Below, piece by piece: positions 27,084-35,392 of a DNA stretch of 64,000 nucleotides. The stretch's first letter is position 1, and each line of letters begins with the position of its first letter. The notes beneath the pieces were generated by a model. It made no database searches. It was not told the DNA's origin and saw only the letters and a program-made list of their open reading frames with translations. This DNA is from Mycolicibacterium peregrinum (lineage in GTDB: Bacteria > Actinomycetota > Actinomycetes > Mycobacteriales > Mycobacteriaceae), in assembly GCF_001665625.1 (NCBI RefSeq), contig NZ_LZSY01000118.1:62001-126000 (forward strand), in the 5' to 3' direction. Made by a program: the position numbers and the translations under genes.

Positions 27084-27106
27084 GGGCGTCAGTGTAGTTA
27101 CCCCGA

Positions 27107-27136
27107 TCACAGTTAAACTCACAGGAAGTGCACAGC
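27107..27136. promoter_or_regulatory. PhoP-type direct repeats upstream of phoP
   Basis: Three copies of a TCACAG-like heptamer on the plus strand: TCACAGT at 27107, TCACAGG at 27119 and GCACAGC at 27130, spaced 12 and 11 bp. PhoP binds direct repeats close to TCACAGC at an 11-bp period, so these probably mediate autoregulation and may also control the divergent repeat-protein gene. Confidence 0.6.
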
Positions 27137-27185
27137 GTGCATGCAGGTTGAGTTCAACAGGTACTACCAACATCAGGGAATGGCC

Positions 27186-27899
27186 ATGCCTGCATTACCT
27201 GAGAGCGTCCCGGAGGCCCGGGTTCTCGTCGTCGACGACGAGGCCAACATCGTGGAGCTGCTGTCTGTCAGCCTGAAGTTCCAGGGTTTCGAGGTCTACA
27301 CCGCGTCCAACGGCGCCGCCGCCCTGGACAAGGCCAGGGAAGTCCGGCCCGACGCCGTGATCCTGGACGTGATGATGCCCGGCATGGACGGCTTCGGTCT
27401 GTTGCGCCGGCTGCGCGCCGACGGCATCGACGCCCCTGCACTGTTCCTCACCGCGCGCGACAGCCTGCAGGACAAGATCGCCGGCCTGACGCTGGGCGGC
27501 GACGATTACGTCACCAAGCCGTTCAGTCTCGAAGAGGTGGTGGCCCGGCTGCGGGTGATCCTGCGCCGGTCCGGCCGGGGCGTCGAGGAACCCCGCAGCG
27601 CCAAGCTGTCCTTCGCCGACATCGAACTCGACGAGGACACACACGAGGTCTGGAAGGCCGGCGAGCCCGTCTCGCTGTCGCCCACCGAGTTCACCCTGCT
27701 GCGCTACTTCATCATCAATGCGGGCACCGTGCTGTCGAAGCCGAAGATCCTCGACCACGTGTGGCGTTACGACTTCGGCGGTGACGTCAACGTCGTCGAG
27801 TCTTACGTGTCCTACCTGCGCCGCAAGATCGACACGGGCGACAAGCGTCTGCTGCACACTCTGCGCGGCGTCGGTTACGTTTTGCGCGAGCCACGCTGA
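27186..27899 (+). CDS. phoP: Response regulator PhoP
   Basis: OmpR-family transcription regulator of the PhoPR system, which controls complex lipid synthesis, acid/redox responses and secretion in mycobacteria. The receiver domain has the acidic pair in VVDDEANIVELL, phospho-acceptor Asp61 (AVILDVMMPGMDG), switch Thr in FLTARD and Lys in YVTKPF. The C-terminal winged helix includes SPTEFTLLRYF and VVESYVSYLRRKID. The sequence is almost identical to M. tuberculosis PhoP outside the N-terminus. ATG 27186 has AGGGA at 27174-27178 with good spacing. ATG 27180 abuts that site, and the ATG at 27141 lacks a ribosome site and lies beside the PhoP boxes. Confidence 0.95.
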   Translation: MPALPESVPEARVLVVDDEANIVELLSVSLKFQGFEVYTASNGAAALDKAREVRPDAVILDVMMPGMDGFGLLRRLRADGIDAPALFLTARDSLQDKIAGLTLGGDDYVTKPFSLEEVVARLRVILRRSGRGVEEPRSAKLSFADIELDEDTHEVWKAGEPVSLSPTEFTLLRYFIINAGTVLSKPKILDHVWRYDFGGDVNVVESYVSYLRRKIDTGDKRLLHTLRGVGYVLREPR

Positions 27900-27929
27900 C
27901 GCCTCGTTCGTCGGCGGCATAATTCTGGA

Positions 27930-29363
27930 GTGTTTGACCGGGTAGAGCGGCACGGAGTGCCGCTGCGGGTCGGGCTGGTGGCGGTCGCGCTGGTCCTGGT
28001 GGCGTGCGGGTTGCTCGCCTCCGGCGTCGCGGTGACCTCGATCATGCGGCACACCGAGGTGAGCCGCATCGATCAGACGCTTCTCGACGCCGCGGGAAGT
28101 TGGGCCCAGGAGCCCCGCCAGCTGCCGTCGACGCCACTGGAAGGGCCGAACCCGGCCCGCCCGCCATCGAACTTCTATGTGCGCGGTGTCGACCAGGACG
28201 GCAGGACCTGGATCGCGGTCAACGACCGTGAGGCGGAGCCCGAGCTCCCCGATGACAACGATGTCGGTCCGGTGCCGGTGACCGTCGAGTCCGTCGGGGC
28301 CTCCGACGTGCAGTGGCGGGCCATGACCGTGCAGGGTCCGAACGGCGAGCTCACCACCGTCGCGATCGACCTGTCCGACGTCCAGTCGTCGGTCCGTGCG
28401 TTGATCTGGTCGCAGGTCGGCATCGGCACGGTCGTGCTGGTGGTGCTCGGGGTGGTCGGCTACGCCGTCGTGCACCGCAGCCTGCGTCCCCTCGTGGAGG
28501 TGGAACAAACAGCCGCGGCCATCGCGGCCGGACAGCTGGATCGCCGTGTCCCCGAACGTGATCCGCGGACCGAGGTGGGACGACTGTCGTTGGCGCTGAA
28601 CGGCATGCTCGCGCAGATCCAGCGGGCGGTGGCGTCTTCGGACGCCTCGGCCGAGCAGGCGCGGACTTCCGAGGAACGGATGCGCCGCTTCATCACCGAT
28701 GCCAGCCACGAGCTGCGGACCCCGTTGACCACGATCCGCGGATTCGCCGAGCTCTACCGCCAGGGCGCGGCGCGCGACGTCGAGATGATCATGGGCCGGA
28801 TCGAGAGCGAATCCCGACGGATGGGCCTGCTGGTCGAGGACCTCCTGCTACTGGCCCGACTCGATGCGCAACGGCCGCTCGATCAGCACCGGGTCGACCT
28901 GTTGACGCTGGCCACCGATGCCGTCCACGACACGCAGTCGATCGCCCCGAACCGTCGGGTGCGGATGGAGGTGTTCGACGGTCCGGGGACCCCCGAGGTG
29001 CTGGGCGACGAGGCCCGATTGCGTCAGGTGCTGAGCAACCTGGTCGCCAACGCCGTGCAGCACACACCGGAAACCGCCGGGATCACGGTGCGGGTGGGCA
29101 CCGACGGCGACGACGCGGTGATCGAGGTGTGCGACGAAGGCCCCGGCATGAGCCAGGAGGACGCGCGACGGGTCTTCGAGCGGTTCTACCGAGCCGATAC
29201 CTCACGCACCCGCGCGAGCGGCGGTACCGGGCTGGGCCTGTCGATCGTGCATTCTCTGGTGCTGGCCCACGGCGGCACGGTGAACGTCACCACGGCGCCC
29301 GGTCAGGGCTGCCGGTTCACCGTCAGCCTGCCGAGGATTGCAGATCTGCCAGCGCGGCTTTGA
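27930..29363 (+). CDS. phoR: Sensor histidine kinase PhoR
   Basis: Membrane sensor kinase partner of PhoP, 477 residues. TM1 at ~12-38, an exported sensor domain at ~40-158, TM2 at ~159-181, HAMP, then a dimerisation helix with phospho-acceptor His260 (ITDASHELRTPLTTIRG). The ATPase domain has the N-box LVANAVQHTP, G1 VCDEGPGM and G2 GGTGLGLSIV. GTG start, 30 bp after phoP, so co-transcribed. The last 41 bp overlap the convergent HIT gene. Confidence 0.94.
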   Translation: MFDRVERHGVPLRVGLVAVALVLVACGLLASGVAVTSIMRHTEVSRIDQTLLDAAGSWAQEPRQLPSTPLEGPNPARPPSNFYVRGVDQDGRTWIAVNDREAEPELPDDNDVGPVPVTVESVGASDVQWRAMTVQGPNGELTTVAIDLSDVQSSVRALIWSQVGIGTVVLVVLGVVGYAVVHRSLRPLVEVEQTAAAIAAGQLDRRVPERDPRTEVGRLSLALNGMLAQIQRAVASSDASAEQARTSEERMRRFITDASHELRTPLTTIRGFAELYRQGAARDVEMIMGRIESESRRMGLLVEDLLLLARLDAQRPLDQHRVDLLTLATDAVHDTQSIAPNRRVRMEVFDGPGTPEVLGDEARLRQVLSNLVANAVQHTPETAGITVRVGTDGDDAVIEVCDEGPGMSQEDARRVFERFYRADTSRTRASGGTGLGLSIVHSLVLAHGGTVNVTTAPGQGCRFTVSLPRIADLPARL

Positions 29364-29739
29364 TCTTGGCCTGAGCCTCGTCGAGCGACTCGGCCGACGG
29401 GTTGTTGTCGACGTGGGCGAAACCGAAGTCGGCCAGGTTGTAGGCCGGGAACACGTGCACGTGCAGGTGCGGCACCTCAAGACCGGCGATGATCACGCCG
29501 GAGCGCTGTGCGCCGAATGCCCGGCAGACGGCCTTGCCGATCAGCTGCGACACTTCCATCACCCGGGCGAACACCGCGGGTTCGACGTCCTGCCAGTTGT
29601 CGATCTCGGCGCGGGGAACCACCAGCGTGTGGCCCTGCGTCATCGGGGCGATGGTCAGGAACGCGACGATCTCATCGTCTTCATAGACGAATCGTCCGGG
29701 CAGTTCTCCGTTGATGATCTTCGTGAAGACGGACGCCAT
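29323..29739 (-). CDS. HIT-family nucleotide-binding protein (Rv0759c-like)
   Basis: A 138-residue histidine-triad hydrolase/transferase acting on purine nucleotide phosphoramidates or similar compounds. The triad HLHVHVFP lies near residue 98, and the N-terminal KIINGELPGRFVYEDD and TQGHTLVVP are typical. ATG 29739 is preferred to TTG 29748. It overlaps the phoR 3' end tail-to-tail by 41 bp, so phoPR and this minus-strand cluster can produce overlapping transcripts. Confidence 0.88.
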   Translation of the reverse strand: MASVFTKIINGELPGRFVYEDDEIVAFLTIAPMTQGHTLVVPRAEIDNWQDVEPAVFARVMEVSQLIGKAVCRAFGAQRSGVIIAGLEVPHLHVHVFPAYNLADFGFAHVDNNPSAESLDEAQAKIKAALADLQSSAG

Positions 29740-29781
29740 GGAGACCAAGCATAGTGGAGGCCACCGCGTCCTGAACTCCGG

Positions 29782-30642
29782 TTATGTCCCGGAAATGGCC
29801 TCGTGCAGTTCCTCGACGGTCCACGGCGGCGCGCTGTGGTGATCGCGGTATCCGATGAAACCGGTTGAGGGCCGGGCGAATTCGCCGATGAACCCACCCG
29901 CGGCGATGAAGATGCGGCCCGTCACGTCTTTGGCCTGGTCGCTGGCCAGGTAGGCGTACGTGGGGGCGACGTAGTCCGGCGGCGCGGCGTCCAGCGCGCC
30001 CTGCATGCTGACGTCGTCGAGCAGTCCGCGCCGGTTGAGGTCTGCGATGTGCTGCTCATAGTCCGATCCGGTGGACAGCCGGGTGCGGGCGCCCGGGCAC
30101 ACCACGTTGGCACGCACGCCGTGTTCCTTGAGTTCGGCGGCAATCGCCAGGGTCAGCCCGTTCACCGCGCCCTTGCCCGCCGGATAGCCGCTGCCGCCGT
30201 AATCGCCCAGGAATGCAAAGGAACTGGTGTTGACGATGGCGCCACCCCCTTGAGCCACCATCTTGGGCGCCGCTGCGCGACAGGTCTCGAACACCGTGCC
30301 CAGATGCGCGTCGAGCAGGCTCCGGAACTCGGCGCTGGTCACGTTCAAGATCGAGGACCCCGCCGGCTCCGCGGTGCCGGCGCAGTTGATCAGGATGTCG
30401 ACGCGACCGAACTCGGATACGCAGGTGTCGACGAGTGCGTCCGCCACCACAGGGTCGGCCGGTGAACCGGCATGGGCGACACCGGAAATGGATTCGGCCG
30501 CGGCTGAGGCAGCCCCCAGGTCGCGGCCGTTGACCACCACACCCGCACCCTGAGCGGCCAGGAGCTCGGCGACCGCCAGGCCGATGCCGCGGGTGCCGCC
30601 GACCACGATCGCGCCGCGGCCGGCGAGCGATCCGGTGGTCAG
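29782..30642 (-). CDS. Short-chain dehydrogenase, apparent CTG start
   Basis: A 286-residue SDR with cofactor loop VVGGTRGIG, NCAG, active-site Ser in TSSFAFLG, and YPAGK as a variant of YxxxK (Tyr and Lys kept). The fold requires a start just before GSLAGRGAIVVGG. The only codon there is CTG at 30642, which forms a CTGA overlap with the stop of the Rv0760c-like gene. The nearest upstream in-frame GTG (30837) lies 199 bp inside that gene and encodes Arg-rich shadow sequence; the next downstream GTG (30606) would cut the first beta strand. I do not recall this gene at the matching place in M. tuberculosis. Substrate unknown. Confidence 0.72.
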   Translation of the reverse strand: MTTGSLAGRGAIVVGGTRGIGLAVAELLAAQGAGVVVNGRDLGAASAAAESISGVAHAGSPADPVVADALVDTCVSEFGRVDILINCAGTAEPAGSSILNVTSAEFRSLLDAHLGTVFETCRAAAPKMVAQGGGAIVNTSSFAFLGDYGGSGYPAGKGAVNGLTLAIAAELKEHGVRANVVCPGARTRLSTGSDYEQHIADLNRRGLLDDVSMQGALDAAPPDYVAPTYAYLASDQAKDVTGRIFIAAGGFIGEFARPSTGFIGYRDHHSAPPWTVEELHEAISGT

Positions 30643-31067
30643 TTTTCGTCCGCCTCGGCGAACTGCATCGCTTCCAGATTCCAGTAGCCGCGCAGGTTGG
30701 TGATCAGCCCTTCGTCGTTCACCTTGTAGGTGAAGACGCCTCGCACCGTGGCGGTGAACCCGTTGGGAAACTTGGTGCGCAGCACCAGGATGTAGGCGAT
30801 CTCGGTCGGCGAGCTGGACGGGAACGTCTCCTCGCACGTGACGGTCAGCTCGTTGGGGCCGATGTTGGTGTCGTAGAAGGCGGCGAGAGCTTCCTTGCCG
30901 CGCACCCCGGTGCCGTCGGGGTTGGTGACGGCCTCACCGATCGGGTCCTCGACCAGGACGTCATCGGCCATGAGGGCCAGCCAGCCCTCCCGGTCACCGG
31001 ATTGCACGCATCTCCACGACGACCGCGAGGCGACGACGACGGGTGTCTCAGTGGTTGTCTCGGTCAC
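30639..31067 (-). CDS. NTF2/ketosteroid-isomerase-like protein (Rv0760c-like)
   Basis: A 142-residue cone-fold protein (SWRCVQSGDREGWLALMADD; ETFPSSSPTEIAYILVL; GVFTYKVNDEGLITNLRGYW) very close to M. tuberculosis Rv0760c, a steroid-binding KSI-like protein of known structure with uncertain catalysis. GTG start at 31067 with GAGGAAGGA upstream. It lies between adhB and the extra SDR, separated from adhB by a long hairpin. The setting with cyp51, ferredoxin, alcohol dehydrogenase and SDRs suggests a sterol or polyketide-like substrate. Confidence 0.87.
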   Translation of the reverse strand: MTETTTETPVVVASRSSWRCVQSGDREGWLALMADDVLVEDPIGEAVTNPDGTGVRGKEALAAFYDTNIGPNELTVTCEETFPSSSPTEIAYILVLRTKFPNGFTATVRGVFTYKVNDEGLITNLRGYWNLEAMQFAEADEN

Positions 31068-31088
31068 GAAATTCCTTCCTCCATATGC

Positions 31089-31145
31089 CGAAATGGCATT
31101 CCAGCAGGTGGTTACTCGACCTTTGTCTGCTGGAATGCCATTTCG
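31089..31145. terminator. 19-bp perfect inverted repeat between adhB and the Rv0760c-like gene
   Basis: Arms at 31089-31107 and 31127-31145 (core GGCATTCCAGCAG / CTGCTGGAATGCC) are perfectly complementary over 19 bp with a 19-nt loop. It lies 13 bp after the adhB stop. It could terminate or attenuate adhB transcription, or stabilise the mRNA end. There is no T-tract on either strand. Confidence 0.6.
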
Positions 31146-31157
31146 CGGGTAAGGGGT

Positions 31158-32291
31158 TTAGCGATCGGCGTCGGTGTAGCGGATGACGCCGCGGATGTTG
31201 CGGCCCTCGAGCATGTCCGCGTAGCCGTCGTTGATCTGCTCCAACTTGTACTGGCGGGTCACCATGTCGTCCAGGTTGAGCCGGCCGGCCTTGTACATGC
31301 TCAGCAGCTGCGGGATGTCATGGTGCGGGTTGCCGCCACCGAAGATGGTGCCCTGCAAGCGCTTCTGCAGCAGGGTCAGCATCGACAGGTTGAGCTTGAC
31401 GTCGTTGCTGGCCATGTTGGCGACCGCGGTGGCCACGACCGTGCCGCCCTTTGCGGTGATGTTCATGTAGTGGTCGATGTCCTCGCCCTTGAGCTCACCG
31501 ACGGTGACGATCGTCTTGTGCGCCATCCGGCCCTGGGTGACCTCGGCGACCCCGGCCATCGCGGAGAAGATGTCCGGGTAGGCGTGGGTGGCACCGAACT
31601 TCAGCGCGTTGTCGCGCTTGAACTCGACCGGGTCGACGGCGAAGACGTTGCGTGCGCCGGCGGCCAGGGCGCCCTGCAGCGCACCGGTGCCGACACCGCC
31701 GACGCCGACGATGACGACGTCGTCACCCGGGCGGACGTCACCGCTGCGCACCGCCGAGCCGTAGCCGGTGGTGACGCCGCAGCCCACGAGGCAGGCCACC
31801 TCGAACGGGATGGACGGATCGATCTTCACGACCGAGCTCTTGTGCACGACCATGTACGGGCTGAACGTGCCCAGCAGGGTCATCGGGATGACGGGCTGAC
31901 CGTTCTTGACGGAGTGGATGCGATGCGTGCCGTCGGAGACCGCCGTGCCGGCCAGCAGCCCCGCGCCCAGGTCGCACAGGTTGCGCAGACCCTCCTGGCA
32001 CGCCGGACACTCGCCACACGACGGGATGAACGACAGCACGACGTGATCACCGGGCTGGATGTGGTCGACGCCCGGGCCGACCTCCGTCACGATGCCTGCG
32101 CCTTCGTGGCCGCCGAGCACCGGGAAACCTGCCATCGGGATGTCGCCGGTCACCAGGTGGTGATCGGAATGGCACATGCCCGAGGCTTCCATCTGAATCT
32201 TGACCTCGTCCTTGACGGGGTCACCGATCTCGATCTCCTCGATCGTCCAAGGTTGGTTGAACTCCCAGATGAGAGCGCCTTTGGTCTTCAT
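31158..32291 (-). CDS. adhB: Zinc-dependent alcohol dehydrogenase AdhB (NDMA-dependent type)
   Basis: A 377-residue medium-chain dehydrogenase, very similar to M. tuberculosis AdhB (Rv0761c). Catalytic zinc ligands are in SGMCHSDHHL, GGHEGAG and GCGVTTGYG. The structural zinc loop is CGECPACQEGLRNLC and the cofactor motif GVGGVG. Actinobacterial enzymes of this type hold NAD tightly and need an external acceptor, often mycofactocin. No mycofactocin genes are in the window, so that is family knowledge. It feeds naturally into aldA across the locus (alcohol to aldehyde to acid). Confidence 0.92.
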   Translation of the reverse strand: MKTKGALIWEFNQPWTIEEIEIGDPVKDEVKIQMEASGMCHSDHHLVTGDIPMAGFPVLGGHEGAGIVTEVGPGVDHIQPGDHVVLSFIPSCGECPACQEGLRNLCDLGAGLLAGTAVSDGTHRIHSVKNGQPVIPMTLLGTFSPYMVVHKSSVVKIDPSIPFEVACLVGCGVTTGYGSAVRSGDVRPGDDVVIVGVGGVGTGALQGALAAGARNVFAVDPVEFKRDNALKFGATHAYPDIFSAMAGVAEVTQGRMAHKTIVTVGELKGEDIDHYMNITAKGGTVVATAVANMASNDVKLNLSMLTLLQKRLQGTIFGGGNPHHDIPQLLSMYKAGRLNLDDMVTRQYKLEQINDGYADMLEGRNIRGVIRYTDADR

Positions 32292-32305
32292 CGCGTGTGC
32301 CTTCC

Positions 32306-32334
32306 ACTAGAGCCGTTGACCACAGACTAGAGCC
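32306..32334. promoter_or_regulatory. Direct repeat in adhB upstream region
   Basis: ACTAGAGCC occurs at 32306-32314 and 32326-32334, exactly 20 bp (two helical turns) apart, 15-43 bp upstream of the adhB ATG. It is a possible activator or repressor site; nothing else in the 92-bp gap stands out. Confidence 0.35.
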
Positions 32335-32383
32335 ATTAGTTGCGTGGGTCACACCCACCCCCAAGCAACTGCTTGGCCGGGAA

Positions 32384-32932
32384 CTACCAGATCTTGACCG
32401 GCGCTTCGCCGCGCGGGTAGTAGCCGGGCAATTTCTCGCCGGCGAGGCTGCGCTCGATGCGCTTCTGCATCGTCGGGGTGAGGTCGCCGGAGCTGATCAG
32501 GTTCATGAATGCCTTCTGCACGTGCCCGAAGTCGAAGAAGTCGCGCTGCCACTCGATGAGCAGCTGATCGTTGAGCCGGAACCAGCTACCGCCGATGCCG
32601 TAGATCTCGGCGGTGCTGCCGTCGGACTTGTGGGCGATCTGCTTCCAGAAGCCGACGATCTCGTTCTGCTTCTCGTCGATCAGCACCCGCTGGTACTCGT
32701 AGACCCAGTTCTCCAGGCCTTCCATCTCCAGGCCCAGTGCGGTGTCCCGGATTTCGTCCTTGCCGATGCACATGACGTCTTCCTTGGGCCCGATGTTCCA
32801 GCCGTAGGTTGCATCGTCGGTGTAGAAGTCGGCCAGCGGCTTCCAGTCACCGGCCTTCTCGGCCTCCTGGTTTGCCTTGAGCCAGCGATCGGACCAGGCT
32901 TCGAGTTCTTCTCGTTTAGAGGATGAAGTCAT
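32384..32932 (-). CDS. SnoaL/NTF2-like protein (Rv0762c-like)
   Basis: A 182-residue cytoplasmic protein (WSDRWLKANQEAEKAGDW; LADFYTDDATYGWNIGP; GIGGSWFRLNDQLLIEWQRD), with a pattern consistent with an NTF2-like cone fold. The size agrees with M. tuberculosis Rv0762c (about 181). ATG 32932 overlaps the ferredoxin stop by four bases; the longer frame to 32974 is inside the ferredoxin gene. Function unknown. Coupling to the ferredoxin and CYP51 suggests a role with that redox pair. Confidence 0.8.
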   Translation of the reverse strand: MTSSSKREELEAWSDRWLKANQEAEKAGDWKPLADFYTDDATYGWNIGPKEDVMCIGKDEIRDTALGLEMEGLENWVYEYQRVLIDEKQNEIVGFWKQIAHKSDGSTAEIYGIGGSWFRLNDQLLIEWQRDFFDFGHVQKAFMNLISSGDLTPTMQKRIERSLAGEKLPGYYPRGEAPVKIW

Positions 32933-33141
32933 TGTTCCGCTTTCTCTGTGATGGATAGTGCTCGGGTAGGACACATCTCGACGGCCATCTCGACGGCATC
33001 GCGGAGCTCGTCGGATGGTTCGTGATCGAGGATCTCGACGACGCCGCGTTTCGGCACCCGGAACACGTCCGGCGCTTCGAGCTCACACATGGCGTGGCCC
33101 TGGCACAGATCCTCGTCGACCTCAACGCGGTAGCAGCCCAT
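32929..33141 (-). CDS. 3Fe-4S ferredoxin of the CYP51 pair (Rv0763c-like)
   Basis: A 70-residue ferredoxin with cluster ligands in DLCQGHAMCELEAP and EMCPTRAL. There are only three cysteines, with His in the place of the fourth ligand position (C-x2-H-x2-C ... CP), the usual pattern of mycobacterial P450 ferredoxins carrying [3Fe-4S]. It starts 10 bp after cyp51 and is the expected electron donor to it. The longer frame to 33351 is cyp51 antiphase. Confidence 0.9.
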   Translation of the reverse strand: MGCYRVEVDEDLCQGHAMCELEAPDVFRVPKRGVVEILDHEPSDELRDAVEMAVEMCPTRALSITEKAEQ

Positions 33142-33151
33142 GAGTGCGCTC

Positions 33152-34549
33152 CTACTCGATTCCCCGGTCGCTGCGCTCATGCCCGCCGGAAACCCGCTTC
33201 CGATAGCGAACCTTGGCCGGCTGAGCCAGCTGCACGACCATCTTGGAGTGGTCGTTCTGGTAGCTCTCGGCCGGCTGGGCCATCTCGAACTCATACTCGC
33301 GCAACAGAACCGAGAAGATCGCCTTGATCTGCATCTGCGCGAACGCCGCACCCACGCAACGGTGTTTACCGGCGCCGAAGGGGATCCAGGTCCACCGGTT
33401 GATCAAATCTTCCTGACGCGGCTTCTCATAGCGGGCAGGGTCGAAAGTGTCGGGCTCGGGGAAGTCCTCCGGGATCCGGTTGGAGATTGCCGGGGAGGCT
33501 GCCACCATCTGGCCCTTGTGGATCGGATGGCCCGCCACCTCGAACTCGTCCTGAGCCACGCGCATCAGGATGATCAGCGGCGGATGCAGGCGCAGGGTCT
33601 CCTTGAGCGAGTTGTCCAGCTTCGGAATCTGCCGCAGCGCATGGAAACTCACCTCCTGGCCGTCGGCGTAGAGGTCGTCGAGCTCCTGCTGCACCTGTGC
33701 GTACACCTCGGGGTTGCGCAGCAGTTCGATGAGCGTCCACGAGGACGTGCCCGAACTGGTGTGGTGCCCGGCGAACATCAGGGAGATGAACATCCCGGTG
33801 ACCTCGTTGGCTGTGAACCGGGGGTTGCCCTCGTCGTCCTTGATCGACACCAGAACGTCGAGCAGGTCGCGATCCTCCTTGCCCTTCGGCGGATTGGCGA
33901 TGCGACCGTCCATGATCTCCTGCACCAGCGCTACGAGTTTGACGCGCGACTCGTCGCGGATGCGGAAGCTCTCGATGTCAAGGTAGGGATCGACGTAGCA
34001 GAGCGGGTCGGTGCCCCGCTCCAACTGGTGGTAGTACTCGGCGAACCGGCGATCGAGTTGCTCGCGGAACTTCAGCCCGATCAGGCACGCCGTCGAGGTG
34101 TAGATCGTCAGCTCGGAGAAGAAGTCGAGCAGTTCGATCTCGCCCTCGTCGCCCCAATCGGCGATGATCTTCTTGACCTCGTTCTCGATGGTGGCGGCGT
34201 GGCCCTTCATCTGCTCACCGCGCAGCGCGGTGTTGTGCAGCATCTCGGCGCGGCGCTCGGGATCGGCGTCGAACACCACGCCCTCACCGAAGATCGGCGT
34301 CATAAACGGGTAGGCCTCGGCCTGGTTCAGTTCGCTGTCGCTGGAGCGGAAGAAGAACTCGTTGGCCTCCGCACCGCTCAGCAGCACCACCTGCTTGTCG
34401 GCCAGCTGGAACCAACCGACGTCACCGCATTCGTCCCGGATGCGCTGCATCAGGCCGATCGGGTCGGTGCGAAATTCTTCCAGGTGGCCGTGTTCGTCTG
34501 CTTCACCGCCCGAGACGCGCTGTACTTCCTTGAGTTCTGAGCTCGTCAT
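33152..34549 (-). CDS. cyp51: Sterol 14-alpha-demethylase, cytochrome P450 51
   Basis: A 465-residue P450. CYP51 signatures are the B-C loop YPFMTPIFGEGVVFDA, the I-helix FAGHHTSSGTSSW (GHHTS), the K-helix KETLRLHPPL and the heme-binding FGAGKHRCVGAAFA. Bacterial CYP51 demethylates lanosterol-type sterols, although mycobacteria lack the rest of sterol synthesis, so the native substrate is unsettled. There is an ~14-residue C-terminal extension relative to the M. tuberculosis enzyme. It is followed by its ferredoxin. Confidence 0.95.
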   Translation of the reverse strand: MTSSELKEVQRVSGGEADEHGHLEEFRTDPIGLMQRIRDECGDVGWFQLADKQVVLLSGAEANEFFFRSSDSELNQAEAYPFMTPIFGEGVVFDADPERRAEMLHNTALRGEQMKGHAATIENEVKKIIADWGDEGEIELLDFFSELTIYTSTACLIGLKFREQLDRRFAEYYHQLERGTDPLCYVDPYLDIESFRIRDESRVKLVALVQEIMDGRIANPPKGKEDRDLLDVLVSIKDDEGNPRFTANEVTGMFISLMFAGHHTSSGTSSWTLIELLRNPEVYAQVQQELDDLYADGQEVSFHALRQIPKLDNSLKETLRLHPPLIILMRVAQDEFEVAGHPIHKGQMVAASPAISNRIPEDFPEPDTFDPARYEKPRQEDLINRWTWIPFGAGKHRCVGAAFAQMQIKAIFSVLLREYEFEMAQPAESYQNDHSKMVVQLAQPAKVRYRKRVSGGHERSDRGIE

Positions 34550-34556
34550 GTTCTTG

Positions 34557-35366
34557 TCAGCCTTCCACTCTCAGCTTCTGGCGGTCCTTGACATCGGCGA
34601 GCGGAGCTTCGGGCTGAATCTCCAGTTCGGCGATGAAGCCGCCGCGGGGGGTTTCCGCGACGAAGGTGATGGCCCGCGCGAGGTCTGCCGCGCGCAGGAA
34701 GTAGTCGTGCCGGGCCTGGCCCCACTTGGCCCAGTCCTCGAGCATTTCGCCGACCTTGTCCATGGGCGCACTCCAGCCCATGGCGGTCTTGGTGGGCCCG
34801 GGATGGACCACGGAGGCGCGCACGCCGGTGCCCTCCAGTTCCATCTGCAGGGTCTTGGCCATGCCCAGCAGGCCGGCCTTGGCTGCGCCATAGCCGCCCA
34901 TGTACGGCCGCGGCCGCAGGGACACGTCAGAGCCGACGAAGATGATGTCGCCGCGCCGCCGCTCGACCATGCCCGGAAGCACAGCGGTGGCAAGGCGATT
35001 GGCGCCGATGAGGTGAATCTGAACCTGATTTTCGAACTCGTCGGTGCTGATCTCGTGGAGCTGGCCGAAGAAGGTGTCACCGGCGCCTGCCACCAGTAGC
35101 TCGATGTCGCCGAGCGCCTCGGTGGCGCCGTGCACGAACGACTTCACCGACTCGGCGTCGGTGACGTCGAGCGGCAGCGCGATTGCCTCGCCGCCATTGG
35201 CGATGATCTGCTCGACGAGCTCCTGGCATTTCTCGACGCGGCGGGCGCCGAGGGCGACCGGGAAGCCTTGCGCGGCAAGCTCGGTCGCCGTGGCGGCGCC
35301 GATGCCGGACGACGCGCCGGCCACGATGGCCGGTCGGCGGTCGGGATGGGGTTCGAAACGTGCCAT
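34557..35366 (-). CDS. Short-chain dehydrogenase (Rv0765c-like)
   Basis: A 269-residue SDR with cofactor motif AGASSGIG (~17-24), AGAGD in place of NAG, a Ser in VGSDVSLRP and YGAAK for the Tyr-Lys pair. The second half (MGWSAPMDKVGEMLEDWAKW) is typical of an actinobacterial sterol/lipid SDR group. It lies 7 bp upstream of cyp51 and 26 bp after cyp123, in the same operon; it probably oxidises an alcohol produced by one of the P450s. Confidence 0.85.
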   Translation of the reverse strand: MARFEPHPDRRPAIVAGASSGIGAATATELAAQGFPVALGARRVEKCQELVEQIIANGGEAIALPLDVTDAESVKSFVHGATEALGDIELLVAGAGDTFFGQLHEISTDEFENQVQIHLIGANRLATAVLPGMVERRRGDIIFVGSDVSLRPRPYMGGYGAAKAGLLGMAKTLQMELEGTGVRASVVHPGPTKTAMGWSAPMDKVGEMLEDWAKWGQARHDYFLRAADLARAITFVAETPRGGFIAELEIQPEAPLADVKDRQKLRVEG

Positions 35367-35392
35367 TTAGCGTGCCTTTACTGTGATGGGCT

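Noticed and set aside
27141..27185. Longer PhoP start at 27141
   Set aside because: No ribosome-binding site; it begins right beside the PhoP boxes, and AGGGA fits ATG 27186.
30643..30837. Longer SDR start at GTG 30837
   Set aside because: Would add 65 Arg/His-rich residues that are the Rv0760c-like gene read in another frame.
31002..32330. Plus-strand open frame of 442 codons over adhB
   Set aside because: Antisense to a near-identical AdhB homologue; no supporting motif.
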